A DNA stretch of 16,785 nucleotides. Source: Nautiliaceae bacterium. GTDB taxonomy: Bacteria; Campylobacterota; Campylobacteria; Campylobacterales; Nautiliaceae. This document shows, piece after piece, positions 13,543 through 16,785 of this stretch. The stretch spans positions 1 to 16,785 of the forward strand of contig JALTBU010000209.1 of assembly GCA_027008345.1 (NCBI GenBank), written 5' to 3'. Numbering within the stretch: position 1 is the stretch's first letter; every line of letters starts with the position of its first letter. A program made the position numbers and the translations under genes. The notes under the pieces were generated by a model. That model had not been told where the DNA came from. It saw only the letters and a program-made list of their open reading frames with translations, and did no database searches.

Positions 13543-14683
13543 TGATAATATCAATCTTGCAAGATTAATGCAAAAGCTTAATGTTGACAAGCCCGGAATT
13601 GAAATTATGAAAAAAAAGCATTCTAAGTTTATTTTTTACATCAAAGATATAACATGCGGCGCTGCTAATATTCTAAAACAAGACGCACTTAGTATAGGAG
13701 CTGAACTCGCAGTTCCTATCGGTGTACCTAATTGTAAAAATAAAATTTTTGATGCTATTTTATTATGTAATCAAAAACAGCTTGAAATTTTGGCAAAAAA
13801 AGAGCTTGCCCAGCCTTTTAAACTAAAAGAACTTGCAAAACAGCTAAAAGAATTTGTAAATCTTCCAAGATTTCCTTTAAAAATAATGGGAGTTATAAAT
13901 GCAAATGACGACTCTTTTTTTGAAGGAAGCAGATTTCAGGGGGTTGAGGCTGTAAAAGCGGTTGAGCAGATGATAAATGACGGGGCTGATATAATTGATA
14001 TAGGGGGAGTTTCAAGCAGACCGGGAAGTGAATATGTAGGCAGAGTTGAAGAATTAAGACGTGTAAAACCTATAATAGATGAAATATACAGACAAAAACT
14101 GTATGAAAAAGCTGTTTTTAGTATTGATACATTTGATGAAGTTGTTTTGGAGTATGCGCTTGACAGGGGCTTTAAAATAGCAAATGATATCACTGGTCTT
14201 GAAAGTGACGAATATGCAAAAGTGGCTGCAAAATATAATGCGGCTGTTATAATTATGCATAAAAAAGGCAATCCAAAAGATATGCAAAAAAATCCTTTTT
14301 ATGAAAATGTAATATTGGAAGTTGATGATTTTTTTAAAGAAAGGATTGAAAAAGCAAAAAATTTTGGGATTAAAGAGATAATTTTAGATGTGGGGATAGG
14401 ATTTGGTAAAAGATTAGAGGACAATATAGCACTTATAAAGCATATGGAACATTTTCTTCATTTTGGATATGAACTGTTAATTGGAGCAAGCAGAAAATCA
14501 ATGATTGATATGATAATGAGAAAAAAAGGTATTGAAACAACTCCGAATAAAAGACTTGCCGGGACTCTTGCCATACATCAAGAAGCCGTAAGAAACGGAG
14601 CGAGTGTTGTAAGATGTCACGATGTTGCAGAGCATTTTCAGGCATTGAATGTATTTGAAGAAATCAGGAAATTTGATGTTTAG
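13523..14683 (+). CDS. folP: Dihydropteroate synthase (FolP) with N-terminal extension
   Basis: FolP joins para-aminobenzoate to dihydropterin pyrophosphate in folate synthesis and is the sulfonamide target. From this start it has 386 residues: an N-terminal region of about 110 residues of unknown role, found also in other Campylobacterota, then the TIM-barrel core. Core motifs: IMGVINANDDSFFEGSRF (usual NVTPDSF), GADIIDIGGVSSRPGSEYV (usual DIGGESTRPG), FSIDTF, ANDITGL, MHKKGNPKDMQ, ILDVGIGFGK, LIGASRKSMI with the catalytic lysine, and VRCHDVAEH. ATG at 13523 is chosen over an in-frame TTG at 13517 because AAAGG is six bases upstream of it. It overlaps holB by 20 bases and the next gene by eight. 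Confidence 0.94.
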   Translation: MRIYKLNDNINLARLMQKLNVDKPGIEIMKKKHSKFIFYIKDITCGAANILKQDALSIGAELAVPIGVPNCKNKIFDAILLCNQKQLEILAKKELAQPFKLKELAKQLKEFVNLPRFPLKIMGVINANDDSFFEGSRFQGVEAVKAVEQMINDGADIIDIGGVSSRPGSEYVGRVEELRRVKPIIDEIYRQKLYEKAVFSIDTFDEVVLEYALDRGFKIANDITGLESDEYAKVAAKYNAAVIIMHKKGNPKDMQKNPFYENVILEVDDFFKERIEKAKNFGIKEIILDVGIGFGKRLEDNIALIKHMEHFLHFGYELLIGASRKSMIDMIMRKKGIETTPNKRLAGTLAIHQEAVRNGASVVRCHDVAEHFQALNVFEEIRKFDV

Positions 14684-15302
14684 AAGACAAGTTGAAGTTA
14701 TTGGAGAAGAAAATCAGCAAAAATTATCAAAAAAAAGTGTTTTAATAGTCGGTTGCGGGGGACTTGGGAATATTATAGCCACTACTCTTGGCTGTATAGG
14801 TCTAAAAAAAATTTATCTTATTGATTTTGATACCATAGAGCTTCATAATATACACAGGCAGTTTCAGTTTTGCAAAAATGATATTGGCAAATATAAATGT
14901 AAAGTTTTAAAAGAAAAAATTCAGAGATGTAATACTAAAATAATTTGTTTAAATAAAAAATTTAATTCTGATTTGGAGCTTGATGTTGATTTAATAATTG
15001 ATGCAACTGATAATTTTGAAGTAAGACTTGAAATTGATAAATTTGCCAAAAATAAAAATATACCTTGGATATATTCAAGTGTGGAAGAGTGGAGGGCGCA
15101 AATAGGTATTTTTAAAAAAACTTCATTTGAAATATTTGCTACTAAAAGCCATATTCCAAAAGGTCAGCTCCCACCTATGGTAAATCTAACAGGCTCTTTT
15201 GCTTCGTTAATTGCACTTAAAGTTCTTCTTTTTGATATGGATGAGAAACTGTTTTATATAGATTTTGAAGAAAATTTTGTATTTAAAGAATTCTCCTTAT
15301 AA
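14676..15302 (+). CDS. ThiF/MoeB/HesA-family adenylyltransferase lacking zinc cysteines
   Basis: An E1-like adenylyltransferase of 208 residues from ATG 14676 (AGGAA five bases before). ATP-binding residues are kept: N-terminal FRRQVEVIGEENQQKL, the VGCGGLGN glycine loop, IDFDTIELHNIHRQF with the arginine, GKYKCKVL with the lysine, and DATDNFEVR. MoeB and ThiF normally also have two CxxC zinc pairs and a catalytic cysteine in the last third; here all cysteines lie in the first 85 residues and none follow, and the crossover region reads KSHIPKGQLPPMVNLTG. The protein is about 40 residues shorter than MoeB. So it could adenylate a MoaD/ThiS-type C terminus but may not form a thioester; the substrate is unknown, and no such partner is in the window. 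It overlaps folP by eight bases. Confidence 0.85.
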   Translation: MFRRQVEVIGEENQQKLSKKSVLIVGCGGLGNIIATTLGCIGLKKIYLIDFDTIELHNIHRQFQFCKNDIGKYKCKVLKEKIQRCNTKIICLNKKFNSDLELDVDLIIDATDNFEVRLEIDKFAKNKNIPWIYSSVEEWRAQIGIFKKTSFEIFATKSHIPKGQLPPMVNLTGSFASLIALKVLLFDMDEKLFYIDFEENFVFKEFSL

Positions 15303-15371
15303 ATTTTACCTTTGTCATTTTAGTGTCATCTACTTTTTTTATTATTACAAAAAATAAAAAGGTAGGAGGAT
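15303..15371 (+). promoter_or_regulatory. Leader of cas6 with paired TGTCAT boxes and a possible stem at the ribosome site
   Basis: This 69-base gap holds two direct TGTCAT copies 11 bases apart (15313-15318, 15324-15329), about one helical turn, placed over the -35 region of a weak TATTAC -10 box (15343-15348). TACCTTT (15307-15313) can pair with AAAGGTA (15358-15364) next to the AGGAGG. The AGGAGG (15364-15369) is only two bases from the ATG, with a second AAGG at nine bases. A promoter and operator here are inferred, not certain. Confidence 0.35.
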
Positions 15372-16037
15372 ATGATAAATTTTACCGAACTTACAATTAA
15401 TTTGAATATAAAACGACCTCTTCATTTTCAACAATCACCTGAAATAATAGGTAATATGTTAAAAAAAGCTGGAAATATAGAAGAGGAGAAATTTGTTTTT
15501 TCTAATCTAGGTAAAGCAGGAAACGATGGCTTTTTCAGAGATAAAGGAAATTTTTGTTTAAGAAGCCTTGATGATGTATTAATAGAAGATTTTGCAAAAA
15601 GCTTAAAAGATTACGAAGATGAATTTTTTAAAGTAAATTTTATTATGGCTTCGAATAAACCTTTTGAAAAAATAAAATCAATATATTCTCTTAATCCAGT
15701 TTTTTTAAAAATGGACAACGGTCTTTATTGGACATTTAAATCATCAGGTAATATTGAAGAATTTGTTAATATTATTCAAAATGATTTACTTGACAAATTT
15801 GAACTTTATTTCGAAGAAAAATTAGAGAAAGAAGATTCATTTGTTAAATTTTTAAATTTTAAAAATGAAAAACCTTTTACTTATATTAAAGATGGTAAAA
15901 AATGTTTCGGATACAAAGTTTATATTGAGCCAAAAGAAGATGAAGTTTCCCAACTTTTGGCATTTTTGGCTGTTTCAAATGGTCTTGGACATTTAAATGA
16001 AGAAGTTGGAGGAGGATTTAGTAATATTTTAGGATAA
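15372..16037 (+). CDS. cas6: Cas6-type CRISPR RNA endoribonuclease, stand-alone
   Basis: Cas6 cuts CRISPR precursor RNA within its repeats. The 221-residue sequence follows the Cas6 layout of the type I-B/clostridial kind: N-terminal strand FTELTINLNIKRPLHF followed by a helix (EIIGNMLKKAG), LRSLDDVLIEDF, EFFKVNFI, IYSLNPVFLKMDNGLYW (family: TLTPxxx-DGxYW), EEKLEKEDSFVKFLNFKNEK with KPF, and PKEDEVSQLLAFLAVSNGLG (family: EDEISQKLAF). H18 is the candidate catalytic histidine. The C-terminal glycine loop is divergent: GLGHLNEEVGGGF at 204-216 instead of GLGEKNSLGFGF. No cas1, cas2, cas3, cas5, cas7 or CRISPR repeats occur in the window. Composition matches its neighbours, so there is no sign of recent transfer. 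It overlaps pdxJ by 20 bases tail to tail. It may act in trans on an array elsewhere, or on another RNA. Confidence 0.8.
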   Translation: MINFTELTINLNIKRPLHFQQSPEIIGNMLKKAGNIEEEKFVFSNLGKAGNDGFFRDKGNFCLRSLDDVLIEDFAKSLKDYEDEFFKVNFIMASNKPFEKIKSIYSLNPVFLKMDNGLYWTFKSSGNIEEFVNIIQNDLLDKFELYFEEKLEKEDSFVKFLNFKNEKPFTYIKDGKKCFGYKVYIEPKEDEVSQLLAFLAVSNGLGHLNEEVGGGFSNILG

Positions 16038-16785
16038 TATTTTTCATTTTCCTAACTGCTTCATATAAACCGCTAAATATCGAGTTTGCAATTATACTGT
16101 GACCTATATTTAATTCTGTTATTTCTTTTATATCTAATATATCATAAATATTTTGATAATTAAGCCCGTGCCCGGCTGCTACTTCCAAATTTATGTCTTT
16201 TCCAAGCTTTGCCGCATCTTGTAAAAGATTTAATTCAAGAAAATATTCTTTTTTTAATGTTTTTTTGTCTAAATTTTCAAAAATTTTATTTGGTGTTTTG
16301 TTTATATTTGTATATAGCGCTAAAAATAAATTTGCAAATTTCCCTGTGTGAAGTTCTATCATCTCTGCATTTAATTCTTTTGATTTTTTAATCTGTTCAA
16401 AATCGGGGTCTATAAATAATGATACTTCAATGCCGTTAGAATGTAGTTTTTCAATTGCGTTTTTTACTCTTTTTTCATTTTTTATTACATCAAGCCCGCC
16501 TTCGGTTGTAACTTCTTCTCTTTTTTCTGGTACAAGGGTTGCACGATGAGGTTTTAAAGAACAGATAATATCTATTATTTCTTCATTAATACTGCATTCC
16601 ATATTAACCGGCAAAAAAGAACTTTCAATTATCCTTTTAGCATCAAAGTCATTAATATGCCTTCTGTCTTCTCTAAGATGTATTGTTACCTGATCGGCGC
16701 CTGCCTGTTTTAATATTTCAAGCGCCATAAGCGGATCCGGCTCATTTATTTTTCTTGCCTGTCTTAATGTGGCGATGTGGTCTAT
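16018..16785 (-). CDS. pdxJ: Pyridoxine 5'-phosphate synthase (PdxJ), 5' end cut by the window
   Basis: PdxJ condenses 1-deoxyxylulose 5-phosphate with the product of PdxA to give pyridoxine 5'-phosphate. The frame stays open to the last base of the window; only the first few residues are missing. Visible motifs: IDHIATLRQARKINEPDPLM, GADQVTIHLREDRRHI, NMECSINEEIIDI, LVPEKREEVTTEGGLD, IELHTGKFA, LEVAAGHGLNYQNI and ELNIGHSIIANSIF. The in-frame ATG at 16728 is internal, since the conserved N-terminal strand lies upstream of it. The last 20 bases overlap the end of the convergent cas6. In many Campylobacterota pdxA and pdxJ are adjacent; here they are separated by about 12 kb. Confidence 0.95.
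   Translation of the reverse strand: MDHIATLRQARKINEPDPLMALEILKQAGADQVTIHLREDRRHINDFDAKRIIESSFLPVNMECSINEEIIDIICSLKPHRATLVPEKREEVTTEGGLDVIKNEKRVKNAIEKLHSNGIEVSLFIDPDFEQIKKSKELNAEMIELHTGKFANLFLALYTNINKTPNKIFENLDKKTLKKEYFLELNLLQDAAKLGKDINLEVAAGHGLNYQNIYDILDIKEITELNIGHSIIANSIFSGLYEAVRKMKNIILKYY

Noticed and set aside
13936..14287. Open frames of 77-111 codons on the minus strand inside folP.
   Set aside because: They are antisense to a well-conserved enzyme, have no ribosome sites, and resemble no protein.
15303..15371. Search for a CRISPR repeat or array next to cas6.
   Set aside because: Only a pair of 6-base direct repeats is present; no repeat of about 28-37 bases with spacers occurs here or elsewhere in the window.

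Overview
The window is AT-rich and densely coded. It reads as chromosomal DNA of a Campylobacterota (epsilonproteobacterium), most likely a chemolithoautotroph of the Nautiliales type (Nautilia, Caminibacter, Lebetimonas). Three things support this: a four-subunit-type 2-oxoglutarate:ferredoxin oxidoreductase (oor), the DnaA partner HobA that is restricted to this phylum, and a run of nudH-lysC-hobA-holB-folP that resembles the Campylobacter/Helicobacter neighbourhood. The genus is an inference from gene content and composition; no rRNA is present.

Layout. 1-2018 (+): end of oorA, then oorB and oorC, tightly spaced; a weak bidirectional hairpin follows. 2095-3885 (-): a ferritin-like protein and pdxA, each with its own promoter. 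3967-4425 (+): a SprA-related putative metalloprotease, divergent from pdxA and overlapping at its 3' end with kdsB (-, 4408-5130). 5179-9671 (+): an operon-like run of a TrmN6-type methyltransferase, a YkgJ-type cysteine-cluster protein, a TPR lipoprotein, trpC, a membrane GGDEF protein and flgH. hemW (-, 9672-10724) abuts flgH tail to tail. 10780-15302 (+): nudH/rppH, lysC, hobA, holB, folP and a ThiF/MoeB-like enzyme, mostly overlapping by a few bases. 15372-16037 (+): a stand-alone Cas6-type CRISPR RNA endonuclease. 16018-16785 (-): pdxJ, cut by the window end.

Most genes are housekeeping: central carbon fixation (Oor), PLP synthesis (PdxA, PdxJ), KDO activation (KdsB), aspartate-family and tryptophan synthesis, folate synthesis, replication (HobA, delta prime), flagellar L-ring (FlgH) and heme trafficking (HemW). 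Promoters that can be seen share a TATAAT core and very short leaders (about 12-19 nt).

The most unusual items are an orphan cas6 without any CRISPR array or other cas gene nearby; a CRP/FNR-type palindrome centred near -40.5 of the ferritin-like gene; a probable CTG start codon for the methyltransferase; a GGDEF protein whose signature is SSDEF but whose inhibitory RxxD site is intact; a 65-base gene overlap that would vanish with one A fewer in an A7 tract; and an E1-like enzyme without the usual zinc and catalytic cysteines. No RNA genes, insertion sequences or CRISPR arrays were found. No gene-free stretch exceeds 80 bases.
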